Positions 17,053 to 26,883 of a stretch of 64,000 nucleotides of DNA are shown one piece after another. The stretch comes from Alishewanella agri BL06. GTDB lineage: Bacteria > Pseudomonadota > Gammaproteobacteria > Enterobacterales > Alteromonadaceae. The stretch is taken from the NCBI RefSeq assembly GCF_000272005.1, contig NZ_AKKU01000017.1:1-64000 (forward strand), in the 5' to 3' direction. Both the position numbers and the translations under genes were made by a program. Position 1 is the first letter of the stretch; every line of letters starts with the position of its first letter. A model generated the notes under the pieces. It was not told the origin of the DNA. It was given only the letters and a program-made list of their open reading frames with translations, and made no database searches.

Positions 17053-18096
17053 TTACTGAATACCCTGCTGTAATTTCCATTTCAGGGTCTGACCACCGAA
17101 AAATGGCACTATCGGATGACCGTTTGGCAGAATAATTTCCGCCGGCACCTGCCATTCCTGTTGTACCAGCGTAATGGTGCCGCTGTTGCGCGGTAAACCA
17201 TAGAAATCAGCACCATAGTGGCTGGCAAAGGCTTCCAGCTTATCGAGGCAGCCCAGCTCATCAAACACCTGCGCATATAACTCGATAGCACTGTGCGCGC
17301 TGTAGCAGCCGGCACAGCCGCAGACCGATTCTTTGCGGTGTTTTTCATGCGGCGCCGAGTCGGTGCCGAGGAAAAACTTGGCTGAGCCGCTGGCCACCGC
17401 GGCACGCAGTGCTTCCTGATGAGTGCGGCGTTTTAATACCGGCAAGCAGTAGTTATGCGGCCGGATACCACCGACTAACATATCATTACGGTTCAACAGT
17501 AAATGCTGTGGTGTAATGGTCGCCGCCACATTAGCTGAGGCTTCGGCGACAAAGCTGGCGGCGTCAGCAGTAGTAATATGCTCAAACACCACCTTTAGTG
17601 ACGGCAAGCGGGCAACGATATGCTGCAAATAGCGATCAATAAATACTTTCTCACGGTCAAAAATATCAATCTCGTGATCGGTCACTTCGCCATGGATCAG
17701 CAGCAACATACCCGCTTCGGCCATTGCCTCAAACACCGGGTATAAGGCATCCAGTGCCGCGACACCTGAGCTGGAGTTTGTCGTGGCACCGGCCGGATAT
17801 AACTTAGCCGCCACGACCCCTGCCGCTTTGGCTTGCTGAATATCAGCTTTGCTGGTTTTATCGGTTAAATATAAGGTGACCAGCGGCTGAAAGCGGCTAC
17901 CGGCCGGCCGTGCTGCCAGAATACGATCGCGGTAGGCAACTGCCATCTCGGCGGTGGTAACCGGCGGTACTAAATTAGGCATCACGATAGCCCGCTGAAA
18001 CACCCGCGCCGTGGCCGGTACGGTTTCCAGTAACATATCGCCATCACGAAAATGCAGGTGCCAATCATCGGGGGTTTGCAGCGTTAAAGTCGTCAT
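17053..18096 (-). CDS. pyrC: Dihydroorotase (type II)
   Basis: This 347-residue enzyme catalyses reversible ring closure of carbamoyl-aspartate to dihydroorotate in pyrimidine synthesis. The binuclear zinc site is visible: HLHFRD (His13 and His15), the carboxylated lysine in [13 protein letters not shown], the HGEV and EHIT histidines and LGTDSAPH with the catalytic Asp. Length matches the E. coli PyrC type. A GGAG box 7 bp from the ATG supports the start. It converges with comM, with only 12 bp between the stops. Confidence 0.96.
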   Translation of the reverse strand: MTTLTLQTPDDWHLHFRDGDMLLETVPATARVFQRAIVMPNLVPPVTTAEMAVAYRDRILAARPAGSRFQPLVTLYLTDKTSKADIQQAKAAGVVAAKLYPAGATTNSSSGVAALDALYPVFEAMAEAGMLLLIHGEVTDHEIDIFDREKVFIDRYLQHIVARLPSLKVVFEHITTADAASFVAEASANVAATITPQHLLLNRNDMLVGGIRPHNYCLPVLKRRTHQEALRAAVASGSAKFFLGTDSAPHEKHRKESVCGCAGCYSAHSAIELYAQVFDELGCLDKLEAFASHYGADFYGLPRNSGTITLVQQEWQVPAEIILPNGHPIVPFFGGQTLKWKLQQGIQ

Positions 18097-18250
18097 CGGT
18101 AAGCTCCGGCCGGCTGGAAAAGTTGCGCTATGATAGCAGGGATAGCCCGCTGACGAAATTACTGCTCAGGCTTTTTCAGTCGCCACCAGCTCTGCTACAC
18201 TTGCTTACATGGCAGCGATTCTGCTGCTACACCAACCAGGAAACCTTGCC

Positions 18251-18403
18251 ATGTCAGACTTTGACCTCGACTTAGACCATTTAGATTTTGACGCCGCCGA
18301 AGATTCCGTCGCTGCCCAGCTGGCTGCTGCCAACAGCGCTGCCGCCGAACCGCAGTTTGGCGATGACGATGACGAGTGTAGCGGCGGCGCCTGCAAGATT
18401 TAG
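18251..18403 (+). CDS. Small acidic protein with C-terminal cysteine pair
   Basis: The 50-residue product starts MSDFDLDLDHLDFDAAEDSV, passes through an Ala-rich helix and a DDDDE patch, and ends CSGGACKI. It is very acidic, with two cysteines five residues apart at the tail. An AGGAAA box lies 9 bp upstream; a longer frame from 18209 is less likely because the intervening part has no protein character. It lies between pyrC and a Bcr/CflA pump, transcribed divergently from pyrC. The strongly biased composition and clear start make a real gene likely. The function is unknown; metal or thiol binding by the CxxxxC tail is conceivable. Confidence 0.6.
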   Translation: MSDFDLDLDHLDFDAAEDSVAAQLAAANSAAAEPQFGDDDDECSGGACKI

Positions 18404-18410
18404 TAATCGT

Positions 18411-19586
18411 CTAGTGACCGAGGGCTTTAGCCCAGATCACTGAACCTAAAATACACAAAGTACCGGCCAGCATCAGCAACGAGAACGGTAATGCCGTGCC
18501 GGTATAAAGTAAGCCCAACAACGGACCGGCCAAAGCGCCACTACCAAAGCGTAAGGTACCAATTACTGCCGTTGCGGTGCCACTGTGTTGTGGAAACTGC
18601 ATCAGGATCAGCGCATCAGCATTCGTCGCCATCAGCCCTAAGCTGGCCATCAGCGGCGCAATACTTAATACCGTAAACCATAACCCCAACCCGGCTGCAT
18701 TCACCGCCGTCAGGCTGGTTGCCGCCAATAAAGCCAGCACCAGGCCAATACTCAGCATTCGCATTGGCCCCAGCCGGGTTACCAGGCGACTGTTAGTAAA
18801 GTTTGCCAGCATCAAAGCAGAGACGTTTAAACCAAATAGCAGCGCAAATAGCTGCTCGCTAACGCCGAAATAGCTGATATAGACAAAAGATACGGCCGTG
18901 AGAAAGGTAAAAAAGCTAAAGGACGCAAACATTGAAATGGCGATAAAAGGCCAGGCTGAGCGGTTGGCAAACACCTGCTGATAGCCGCTAAAAAATGCCG
19001 GCCGGGCGCTATTGCCACTTTGTTGTTTAATCTCTGGTAAAAAGTGCCAGCACAATAGCAGCATAATGGCGGCATACAACGCCAGCAACGAAAAGATATG
19101 CTGCCAGTGGGTGACATACATCACACCGCTGCCAATCGCCGGGGCGATTAACGGTGCCAACATCATAATCATCGACACATACGACATGCCCTTAGCCGTA
19201 TGCTGTTGGTAAAGATGCCGCACTATACCGGGGATCACTACGGTCGCCGCCGCACCACAAAATGCCTGCAGCGCACGCCAGAGCAGGAAACCTTCGATAC
19301 TGCTTACCAGACTCAACGCCACACTGGCTACCAGAAAGCCGGCTAAGCCAAATAATGCCAGTGGGCGGCGCCCCAACATATCAGCCAAGGGACCAAATAA
19401 CAGCATTCCCAGCGCATAGGCTGCGAGATAAATACTTAACGATTGTTGTACCAGAGCATTAGTAGTAGCTAAGGCTGAGGCCATCAGCGGTAAGGCTGGC
19501 AAATACATATCTATTGCCAGTGGGGTGATAGCAATCACTGCAGCCAGTAACATCACTTGCCAGAGTGAGGGTGAGACGAATTTCAT
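18411..19586 (-). CDS. Bcr/CflA family multidrug efflux MFS transporter
   Basis: This 391-residue, 12-helix inner-membrane protein opens with ITPLAIDMYLPALPLMA, the signature first helix of the Bcr/CflA drug:proton antiporters. GPLADMLGRRPLALFG matches MFS motif A. Relatives export bicyclomycin, chloramphenicol or sulfonamides; substrates cannot be predicted here. A near-perfect GGAGGT ribosome site precedes the ATG. It converges with the small acidic protein gene, 7 bp apart. Confidence 0.92.
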   Translation of the reverse strand: MKFVSPSLWQVMLLAAVIAITPLAIDMYLPALPLMASALATTNALVQQSLSIYLAAYALGMLLFGPLADMLGRRPLALFGLAGFLVASVALSLVSSIEGFLLWRALQAFCGAAATVVIPGIVRHLYQQHTAKGMSYVSMIMMLAPLIAPAIGSGVMYVTHWQHIFSLLALYAAIMLLLCWHFLPEIKQQSGNSARPAFFSGYQQVFANRSAWPFIAISMFASFSFFTFLTAVSFVYISYFGVSEQLFALLFGLNVSALMLANFTNSRLVTRLGPMRMLSIGLVLALLAATSLTAVNAAGLGLWFTVLSIAPLMASLGLMATNADALILMQFPQHSGTATAVIGTLRFGSGALAGPLLGLLYTGTALPFSLLMLAGTLCILGSVIWAKALGH

Positions 19587-19797
19587 GACAAACCTCCGGG
19601 AGGGCGCATCATAACGGCTCAGCCCTGCGACAACCAGAGCGAAATTTCGTTAGAAAAGCGGCCTTTGGCTGCAAAATGCCGAATGGTTACCGCCGCTGCT
19701 GTGCGTTGAATCTGACACCGATTCACTCTATGATAACCAGACTAAACCTGTGACGCCGTGTTAACGTACAAGCAGGTATCGCCGCTAAGAGTACAGC

Positions 19798-20838
19798 ATG
19801 AAAGATAAAGCCACCTCTTTTGATATCGCCTATCTGGCCGGAGTGTCGCAATCCACGGTGTCCCGTGCACTGCGCGACAGCCCGCAGGTAAACAAAGAAA
19901 CCCGCGAAAAGGTGCAGGCGATTGCCCGCCAGCTGAACTATAAGGTGGATAAAAATGCCAGTAACCTGCGCAAACAGCGTAGCAGCACGCTGGCGTTACT
20001 GCTGTTTGAAGATCCCACTACCGACGAGTCGCTGATCAATCCGTTCTTCTTATCGATGCTTGGCAGCATTACCCGCGCCTGCGCCCGTAACGGCCAGGAT
20101 CTGCTGGTGTCGTTTCAGCAACTCAGTGACGACTGGCATGCCGACTATGAAGACAGTAAAAAAGCTGATGGCATTATCCTGCTCGGCTATGGCGACTATG
20201 TTGACTACGAAGAAAAGCTGGCCAAATTACTGGCGCAGCAAACCCACTTTGTCTGCTGGGGGGCCGAAGTATTAGGCCATCCGGAATTTACCATTCGCAG
20301 CAATAACTGGCAGGGTGGTTATCTGGCCGGTGAGCATTTACTGCATACCGGCCACCGCCATTTTGCCTTTATTGGTAATGCCTCAGAGGGCAGCCCGGAA
20401 TTCAGTGCCCGCTATCAGGGCTTTATTGATGCGCTGGCCAAAGCCGGCATTACACCACAACAGGTACCGCATTTTGATGCGATCTCAACCGAAAGTGCCG
20501 GTGATCAAGCCACCGCCGCCTTGCTGGACAGTGGTGTCAGTATTGATGCGATTTTCTGTGCCAGTGACTTGATTGCGATTGGCGTAATGCGCTGCCTGAA
20601 ACGTCGTGGCATTAACGTGCCAGAGCAGATCGCTGTGATGGGCTTTGATGATATCCCCGCCGCCTCTTTTGCCTCACCGGGCTTAAGTACTATTCAGCAG
20701 GATACCAGCAAAGCCGGTGAGCTATTAGTGAATAACCTGCTGAAACTGATCAACAACCAGCCGATTACCGATACACTAATCGAACCTAAGCTGGTGGTAC
20801 GGCAATCCTGTGGTGCTGCCGGCAATAGCGCTAGCTAG
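19798..20838 (+). CDS. LacI family transcriptional regulator
   Basis: This 346-residue repressor-type regulator has an N-terminal helix-turn-helix (FDIAYLAGVSQSTVSRALRD, about residues 8-27) with the LacI hinge helix (NASNLRKQRSSTLALLLFED) and a periplasmic-binding-protein-like effector domain ending in the typical FDDIPAASFASPGLSTIQQD. LacI proteins bind palindromes with a central CG and respond to sugars. No sugar gene flanks it: it sits between an efflux pump and a SulP transporter, converging with the latter 4 bp away. It is the only LacI-type gene in the window, so it is a candidate for binding the TGAATACGTATTCA sites at 34.5 and 59.3 kb, but this is inference. Confidence 0.92.
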   Translation: MKDKATSFDIAYLAGVSQSTVSRALRDSPQVNKETREKVQAIARQLNYKVDKNASNLRKQRSSTLALLLFEDPTTDESLINPFFLSMLGSITRACARNGQDLLVSFQQLSDDWHADYEDSKKADGIILLGYGDYVDYEEKLAKLLAQQTHFVCWGAEVLGHPEFTIRSNNWQGGYLAGEHLLHTGHRHFAFIGNASEGSPEFSARYQGFIDALAKAGITPQQVPHFDAISTESAGDQATAALLDSGVSIDAIFCASDLIAIGVMRCLKRRGINVPEQIAVMGFDDIPAASFASPGLSTIQQDTSKAGELLVNNLLKLINNQPITDTLIEPKLVVRQSCGAAGNSAS

Positions 20839-20842
20839 GCCG

Positions 20843-22609
20843 TTAACTTGCCGGTAATACCGCAGTCTCAGACGAAGTTGGCACAGCTTGCCGGCCGGCC
20901 AGCTGCTCCAGCGCCTCGCGTAAGGTTGGGTAAAACGTCAGCTGCCCCGGCTCTGGTTTAACGCCGGCCTTAGCCAGAGTTTTTAGCGGCTGAAACTGCA
21001 AGTCAGCGATCAGTAATTCCACCCCTTGCTTACGACAGCTGTGTAATAGTTTGTCTAACGCCGCCAAACCACCAGCATCTAACAGTGGTACCCCATCCAT
21101 ATAGAGTACCAGCCCCCGCTGCTGCTGGCTGAGCAGTGCTACTTCGGCGAAAATCCGATCGGCAGCGGCAAAAAACAGCGGGCCGCTGATTTTTAATACC
21201 TTCCAGCCTTCGGGTAATACCTGTTCAACTTGCTTGCGGTTGCTGCTGATATCGGTGACCTTAGTCATCGCAGCAATATCTTTCATAAACAGCATGGTTG
21301 CCAGCAAAATACCGGCGGTAATGGCGATCACCATATCAAATACTACGGTCAGTAACAGGCAGACTAAAAACACCAGCACATCGCCACGTGGCGCGGTTTT
21401 GAGTAAGTGCCAGGCTTTCGGCGCTTCACTCATGCCCCAGGCCACCATCACCAACAGCGCAGCTAAAGCTGCCATTGGCATATACGCCAATACCGGTGTT
21501 AGCAGTAATAATGCCAATAATACCACCAGCGCATGCACCATGCCGGCAATCGGTGATTGCGCACCAGCCCTCAGATTAGCCGAAGAGCGCGCCAGCGCCG
21601 CAGTGGCAGTAATGCCGCCAAAGAACGGCGTAATAATATTACCGAGGCCCTGCCCCAATAATTCGCTATTCGCACTATGGCGCCGACCACTGGCATTATC
21701 CAGCACCACCGCACAGAGTAGCGATTCAATGGCCCCTAGCATGGCAATGGCAAAGGCGGCAGCCAATAAATCTTTCGCCAGCTGCCAGCTAAAACTCAGT
21801 GACTCACCTGCGGGGCCGGGCCGGTTCCAGGGCCAGTCAAAATAAGGTAAGTAAGGTGGCACCCCGGCAGCCAGGCTGCCATCAGCAGCGGTATAACTAA
21901 AACGCGAGGCCACCGTCGGTAAATCAATACCAAATTGCAGTAATAGCAACCCCAGTAAGGTACCGACCAAGAGCGCCGGCAGATGCGGCGGAATAGCAGT
22001 ATTTAAGCGACGCCAGCCAATCATTACTGCCAGTGTGACAGCTGCGACCAACAGGCTTGGCCAGGCAAAGTGTGGTAATTGCTGGCCAAGTAACCAGATT
22101 TTATCGCCAAAATGCTCGGGTAACGCCGCCAATGGCAAACCAAAGAAGTCTTTGATTTGCAAAATAACGATCACAATCGCAATACCTGAGGTAAAGCCGA
22201 GGGTTACTGACTCCGGGATATATTCAATTAAGCGGCCCAAGCGAAACAGCGCCATCGCCACCAGCATCACCCCGGCCAGCACTGAGGCGAGCAGTAAACC
22301 ACTTAAACCGTACTTTAACGCTATCGGATACAGGATCACCACAAAGGCCGCGGTCGGCCCGGAGATGCTAAAACGTGAGCCGCCGGTAAGGGCAATCACA
22401 AAGCCGGCGATAATAGCCGTATAAAGCCCATACTGCGGCGGTACACCGGATGCAATCGCCAGCGCCATCGCCAGTGGTATTGCAATAATACCGACCGTAA
22501 CACCGGCCAGTAAGTCTTTGACCAGCTTGTGCCGGTTATAACCCTCGGCCAGACTCTCACGCAAAGCATGGCAAATCCGTAACGAAAATAAATGGGCGCG
22601 ATGCGACAT
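20843..22609 (-). CDS. SulP family anion transporter with STAS domain
   Basis: This 588-residue inner-membrane protein has a SulP (SLC26) transport domain of about 14 helices, beginning KDLLAGVTVGIIAIPLAMALAIASGV and including SRFSISGPTAAFVVIL, followed by a cytoplasmic STAS domain from about residue 450 (VLYMDGVPLLDAGGLAALDKLL). Bacterial members carry sulfate, bicarbonate or dicarboxylates, usually with sodium or protons. The substrate is not decided by sequence; bicarbonate is tempting given the carbonic anhydrase homolog 15 kb away, but nothing links them. Confidence 0.92.
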   Translation of the reverse strand: MSHRAHLFSLRICHALRESLAEGYNRHKLVKDLLAGVTVGIIAIPLAMALAIASGVPPQYGLYTAIIAGFVIALTGGSRFSISGPTAAFVVILYPIALKYGLSGLLLASVLAGVMLVAMALFRLGRLIEYIPESVTLGFTSGIAIVIVILQIKDFFGLPLAALPEHFGDKIWLLGQQLPHFAWPSLLVAAVTLAVMIGWRRLNTAIPPHLPALLVGTLLGLLLLQFGIDLPTVASRFSYTAADGSLAAGVPPYLPYFDWPWNRPGPAGESLSFSWQLAKDLLAAAFAIAMLGAIESLLCAVVLDNASGRRHSANSELLGQGLGNIITPFFGGITATAALARSSANLRAGAQSPIAGMVHALVVLLALLLLTPVLAYMPMAALAALLVMVAWGMSEAPKAWHLLKTAPRGDVLVFLVCLLLTVVFDMVIAITAGILLATMLFMKDIAAMTKVTDISSNRKQVEQVLPEGWKVLKISGPLFFAAADRIFAEVALLSQQQRGLVLYMDGVPLLDAGGLAALDKLLHSCRKQGVELLIADLQFQPLKTLAKAGVKPEPGQLTFYPTLREALEQLAGRQAVPTSSETAVLPAS

Positions 22610-22805
22610 CCGGCATTCCCTTAGCTAAAGATAATAGTGTAAGTGTAGCGCGGACTTAGGCAGGGGACTATCGGCTTTTAGTCGGTACTGTCAGAACAAT
22701 TCTCTATCTTGTCGCTGCTTGCACAAGTAATTGTTTTAACTGTAACATCGGTTGACACCAAGTTATCAGTCGTGCTTTTTCGGCCATACCGGAGTCGGCA
22801 TCATA

Positions 22806-23690
22806 ATGCAGCAGTTAAAACACTATCGGCCCTTATTAGGTCTTAATTTTGATCAACGGGTGATTACTGCCTTTTGCCAACTCTGGCAGCAACTGGGAAG
22901 TGCAGAGTTCCCGGTGGCAGTAATGGATGTGTTGGAAGCAGTTTGCCCGACAGACTCCTGCGGCATTCTGGTTTATTACCGTGAACGTAAACCGCTTAGC
23001 TTGCTGCATCGTTTTAATCCGGTAGAACGTCAGGTTCCGGCAAATATCTACTCGACCGGGCCTTATGCACTGGATCCGCAATATTTGTTATTTTTATCCG
23101 GCTGTGACACCGGCGCGTACTGGTTACGAGATATTGCCCCTGATGATTTCTACAGCAGTGAGTATTATCAGACTTTTTATTCTAAAACCGGCGTCGCAGA
23201 TTCAATTGATGTGCTGTGGCGTCTGGATAACGATACCGCACTGGTATTTTTTATGCAGCGGAATATTCATAGCTCAGAATTTACGCCCGAAGATTTAATT
23301 GCCTTGCGCATGGTACTGCCGATTTTATCTGCTGCGCTAACCCGACATTATCAGCTGCACCAGCCAGTAATCCCGCTGCCATCTGAAGATAAAACGCATC
23401 AACAGGTTCAATGCACCCTGGCCCATTTTGCCAGCTCTTTGCTCACCAAGCGCGAACGTGATGTCTTGCTCTATCTACTACGGGGTTACTCTTCAGCGCT
23501 CACCGCTGAGAAGCTGCATACCTCTGATGGCACAGTGAAAATTCACCGCAAGAATATTTATCGCAAACTGGAAATCGGCTCTCAGGCAGAATTATTTTCT
23601 CTCTTTATCAGTTGTATTCCCTACGCCCGTCCAGACGAAGACTCAGACCCATTACTGTTATACCAGAACCAAAAATCGCCTATCGCTTAA
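22806..23690 (+). CDS. LuxR-type helix-turn-helix regulator, putative cyanophycin locus regulator
   Basis: The ATG at 22806 is preferred, with a GGAG box 11 bp upstream, over a TTG at 22752. The 294-residue product has a GAF-like N-terminal sensing region (CGILVYYRERKPLSLLHRF, YYQTFYSKTGVADSIDVLW) and a C-terminal LuxR/GerE DNA-binding domain (LTKRERDVLLYLLRGYSS, SDGTVKIHRKNIYRKLEI). No receiver domain is present and no luxI is nearby, so it is a one-component regulator. It directly precedes the TonB receptor, cyanophycinase, transporter and dipeptidase genes on the same strand, and likely controls them in response to a degradation product. Confidence 0.85.
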   Translation: MQQLKHYRPLLGLNFDQRVITAFCQLWQQLGSAEFPVAVMDVLEAVCPTDSCGILVYYRERKPLSLLHRFNPVERQVPANIYSTGPYALDPQYLLFLSGCDTGAYWLRDIAPDDFYSSEYYQTFYSKTGVADSIDVLWRLDNDTALVFFMQRNIHSSEFTPEDLIALRMVLPILSAALTRHYQLHQPVIPLPSEDKTHQQVQCTLAHFASSLLTKRERDVLLYLLRGYSSALTAEKLHTSDGTVKIHRKNIYRKLEIGSQAELFSLFISCIPYARPDEDSDPLLLYQNQKSPIA

Positions 23691-23704
23691 GGAATAGTCA
23701 AAGC

Positions 23705-23734
23705 ACCTCTCCCACGACGAGGTTGGTATTTTTT
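23705..23734 (+). terminator. Weak hairpin with T-run after the LuxR-type gene
   Basis: ACCTC (23705-23709) can pair with GAGGT (23719-23723) and is followed closely by a T-rich tract (TTTTTT within 23728-23734). The stem is short, so this is a possible rather than certain Rho-independent terminator separating the regulator from the receptor gene. Confidence 0.4.
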
Positions 23735-23867
23735 ATTCCTAACTGGATATGTTCTCATTTTGCACGACTGTCTATGATGAATCGATATCAGAATAAAGTT
23801 TGAGCAACCCCAGCTCAGCTTTGACCCTAACATCCAATAAGACGACCGCAATAAGCCGGAGCGCATC

Positions 23868-26834
23868 ATGAAAGCAAAACGTACTGCTGTCTTAAAATAT
23901 ACCGCTGTTGCGGTGTTACTCGCATTAAGTCACCCTGAAGCCAGAGCAGATCTCTCTGTCGGCTCGGTGTATGGTCAGGCGCCTACTGGCAGTACTATTA
24001 CCATTAGAAACCTGGATACCGGGCTTAAACGAGAGTTAACAGCTGATGCTCAGGGCCGTTTTGTTTTCTCACAGCTACCAACCGGCCGCTACCAGTTAAT
24101 TGCTAACGGTAAAACACTGGAGCTGAACGTTGTGATTGGTACCGGTACCCCGGTTGACCTGAATCAGACACAACCAGAACGTATTGCGGTCGTTGGTAAC
24201 CGGATAAGTCGTATCGATACCTCCTCGGTAGAATCCAGTACCGTTTTCAGTGCAGAACAACTGGCTAGCCTGCCAATCGGCCGTGATGTGTCAGACGTTG
24301 CCCTGTTAGCACCCGGTACCGTGCGTGGCGACAGCGGCTTTGGTAAACTCGCCTCCTTTGGTGGTGCCTCGGTTGCAGAGAACGGCTATTATATCAACGG
24401 CTTTGACGTGACTAATGCCAGAACATTTTTAAGCTATGCCAGGCTGCCGTTCGACGCTATTGGTGAACAGGAAGTGAAAACCGGTGGCTTTGGGGCGGAA
24501 TATGGCCGGGCACTGGGCGGTGTAATCAATATCGCTACCAAAAAAGGGACCAATGACTGGCAGTTTGACACTACCGCGGTCTGGACTCCGTCCGCACTCA
24601 GTGCTTCAGGAAAAGATGTAGTCAGCCGTACTGGCATTGCTGGCGATTATGGCTATTACTCTGCATACCGCTCTGCTGATCAATCGAACCAGGTCTCCGT
24701 GAGTGTTGGCGGCGGCGGTGCCCTGATCCAGGACAAGCTGTTTATTTACGGCCTGGTGGAAGGCAAACGCGATACCACCGATATTTACTCCGTCGATCGC
24801 AGCAGTACCAGCCGCAACACCTCGCCGAATTATCTGGCGAAACTGGACTGGTATATCACAGATAACCATATTGTTGAATTTACGGGCATTTCGAACAAAG
24901 AAGAAACCGACTATCAACTTTTTTTAAACCCGGACGACCAGTATTACACCGGGCGTCATGGTAACCCCCGCACAGCCTTTACCCAACATGATGGTGGTAC
25001 TATCCTGATTGGTAAATATACCGGACACCTTACCGACAATTTTAGCGTTGGCTTACTGTACGGCAAATTAGATCAGGACTCGGCTTATGTGACACCCGAT
25101 CCGTTACCGGGTGACGAATGTCCGCTGGTCGATATCTATGATCAGGATACTGACGACGTGATTGATGTCGGTTGCTGGAACAATATCAACGTCAGAACCC
25201 TGGATTTTGGCCCGGATAATGACCAGCGTACCGCGTTTCGGATTAATGCCGAATGGCGCCTGAACAACCATACCATCCGTTTTGGTTTTGATGACGAAAC
25301 CTTCAGATCCCGCATTGCCGGTGCCGAATATTCCGGTGGTGTGTTTTACCGCCTGTATACCCCAGTGGACTTCGCTGATCGCTGGAATGGGGTAAACATT
25401 GAGCCAGGTGCCCATGTCGTACGTAAGCGCACCCGGACTTCCCCGTCTGGCAAATACGAAGTGAAAAACCGGGCCTTTTATTTGGAAGATAGTGTTTATC
25501 TGACTGATAACTTGATGGTCTATGCCGGCTTACGCAACGAGTCCTTTGACAACCTGAATGCGGATGGTCAATCCTTTGTCGATGCCAGCGATATGTTAGC
25601 TCCACGGCTGGGGCTGGTGTGGGATGTCAACGGTGATGCCACTGCCAAGTTCTACGCCAACGCTGGTCGTTACTTTATTCCAATCGCCGCCAACACCAAC
25701 GTCCGCGCGTCAAACTGGCAGTATGTAACAACGGAATATTATCTGTATAACGGTGAAGTTGATCCGGTCACCCGGGCACCCGTGCAGTTAGGCCAGAAAT
25801 TAGGCAGCACTCTGACCAGCGGCCGCAATACCTCGCCGGATCCGGCGACCGTTGCCTCTGCAGATCTGGAGCCTATGTTGCAGGATGAACTGATTGTCGG
25901 TTATCAGCGCGAGCTGAATGCGGACTGGAGCGCCGGCGTCAGCCTGATCCTGCGTGAAGTCAAAAACGGCGTAGATGACTACTGTGGCAGACAGGCTTTT
26001 ATCGATTTTGCCGCCGATCAGGGTTATGCCGACTTTGACCCGGACACACTGTCTACCTGTATTATTCTGAATCCGGGCCGCGACCTGCAAATGGATATGG
26101 ATCTGGCCGGAGACGGTAACTTGCAGCGCGTTACCGTACCCAATAGCTATCTGCAATTGGAAGAGTATAAAAGAACCTACAAAGCGCTGGAGTTCTCGGT
26201 TGAACGTGCCAAAACCGATGGCTGGTATGCCAGACTCAGTTATGTGCTGGCGAAAAGCTCAGGTAACAGCGAAGGTTTGGTCAACAGCTGGCTGGAATCG
26301 GAATCACCGGGTCTGACCAATGACTTTGACCATAAAGTCTATGTCGATGGTACTGACGGTGATTTATCCAATGACCGGCGCCATACTCTGAAATTATTTG
26401 GCGGCTACGATATCACTGAGCAGCTGGAGTTAAATGCCAACTTGCTGGTGCAATCTGGCAGACCGGTCAGCTGTTTTGGTTATGCCCCTTTCAGCGTGGA
26501 TGATCCGGAGTATGAAGTATTTGAACGTTATGCGGCTTCTACCCTGTACTGCCGGAATGCCAATGGCGTACAGGAGTTGACCAACCGCGGACAATTCGGC
26601 CGTACTCCGTGGACCTTTACAGTAGACATTGGTGTTAACTACCATCCGGGCTGGTTACCCGGCTTAACGTTGCAGGCCAGCATTTTCAATTTGCTGAACA
26701 CGCAGCAAGTTACCGAGTATGATGAAAAAGGTGATTTGACGCTGGAAGACAGCGGACAAAACCCGAACTTCCTGAATGACCTTAACTTCCAGACACCGCG
26801 CTCTGTCAGGCTGACCGCCCGCTACAGTTTCTAA
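23868..26834 (+). CDS. Oar-like TonB-dependent receptor with carboxypeptidase-regulatory-like N-domain
   Basis: This 988-residue outer-membrane receptor has a signal peptide (VLLALSHPEARA), then a carboxypeptidase-regulatory-like beta-sandwich (SVYGQAPTGSTITIRNLDTG to LNVVIGTG, about residues 32-98), a plug domain (about 115-235, with VSDVALLAPGTV and VKTGGFGAEYGRALGGVINI) and a 22-strand barrel ending in ARYSF. This layout is that of Oar-like receptors, often used for peptides or proteins rather than iron. A GGAG box supports the start. It is followed 49 bp later by a cyanophycinase gene, so the likely ligand is cyanophycin oligomer or beta-Asp-Arg dipeptide. That ligand is inferred from context only. 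Confidence 0.9.
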   Translation: MKAKRTAVLKYTAVAVLLALSHPEARADLSVGSVYGQAPTGSTITIRNLDTGLKRELTADAQGRFVFSQLPTGRYQLIANGKTLELNVVIGTGTPVDLNQTQPERIAVVGNRISRIDTSSVESSTVFSAEQLASLPIGRDVSDVALLAPGTVRGDSGFGKLASFGGASVAENGYYINGFDVTNARTFLSYARLPFDAIGEQEVKTGGFGAEYGRALGGVINIATKKGTNDWQFDTTAVWTPSALSASGKDVVSRTGIAGDYGYYSAYRSADQSNQVSVSVGGGGALIQDKLFIYGLVEGKRDTTDIYSVDRSSTSRNTSPNYLAKLDWYITDNHIVEFTGISNKEETDYQLFLNPDDQYYTGRHGNPRTAFTQHDGGTILIGKYTGHLTDNFSVGLLYGKLDQDSAYVTPDPLPGDECPLVDIYDQDTDDVIDVGCWNNINVRTLDFGPDNDQRTAFRINAEWRLNNHTIRFGFDDETFRSRIAGAEYSGGVFYRLYTPVDFADRWNGVNIEPGAHVVRKRTRTSPSGKYEVKNRAFYLEDSVYLTDNLMVYAGLRNESFDNLNADGQSFVDASDMLAPRLGLVWDVNGDATAKFYANAGRYFIPIAANTNVRASNWQYVTTEYYLYNGEVDPVTRAPVQLGQKLGSTLTSGRNTSPDPATVASADLEPMLQDELIVGYQRELNADWSAGVSLILREVKNGVDDYCGRQAFIDFAADQGYADFDPDTLSTCIILNPGRDLQMDMDLAGDGNLQRVTVPNSYLQLEEYKRTYKALEFSVERAKTDGWYARLSYVLAKSSGNSEGLVNSWLESESPGLTNDFDHKVYVDGTDGDLSNDRRHTLKLFGGYDITEQLELNANLLVQSGRPVSCFGYAPFSVDDPEYEVFERYAASTLYCRNANGVQELTNRGQFGRTPWTFTVDIGVNYHPGWLPGLTLQASIFNLLNTQQVTEYDEKGDLTLEDSGQNPNFLNDLNFQTPRSVRLTARYSF

Positions 26835-26843
26835 GTGTCTGAT

Positions 26844-26867
26844 GTGTCCGGGTTAACACCCGGACAC
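26844..26867 (+). other. Perfect RNA hairpin between receptor and cyanophycinase genes
   Basis: GTGTCCGGGT and ACCCGGACAC form a perfect 10 bp stem with a TAAC loop in the 49 bp intergenic gap. No T-run follows, so it is not a standard terminator. It lies 16 bp before the next start codon and could protect the upstream mRNA or tune expression between receptor and enzyme. Confidence 0.6.
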
Positions 26868-26883
26868 TGCCCCGGAAAGTATT

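Noticed and set aside
22806-23690. Quorum-sensing LuxR receptor
   Set aside because: No luxI synthase nearby and no convincing autoinducer-binding domain; the neighbours point to nutrient control.
25400-25430. GTACGTAAG sequence as a further LacI-type operator
   Set aside because: It lies inside the TonB receptor coding sequence and is not palindromic beyond the central six bases.
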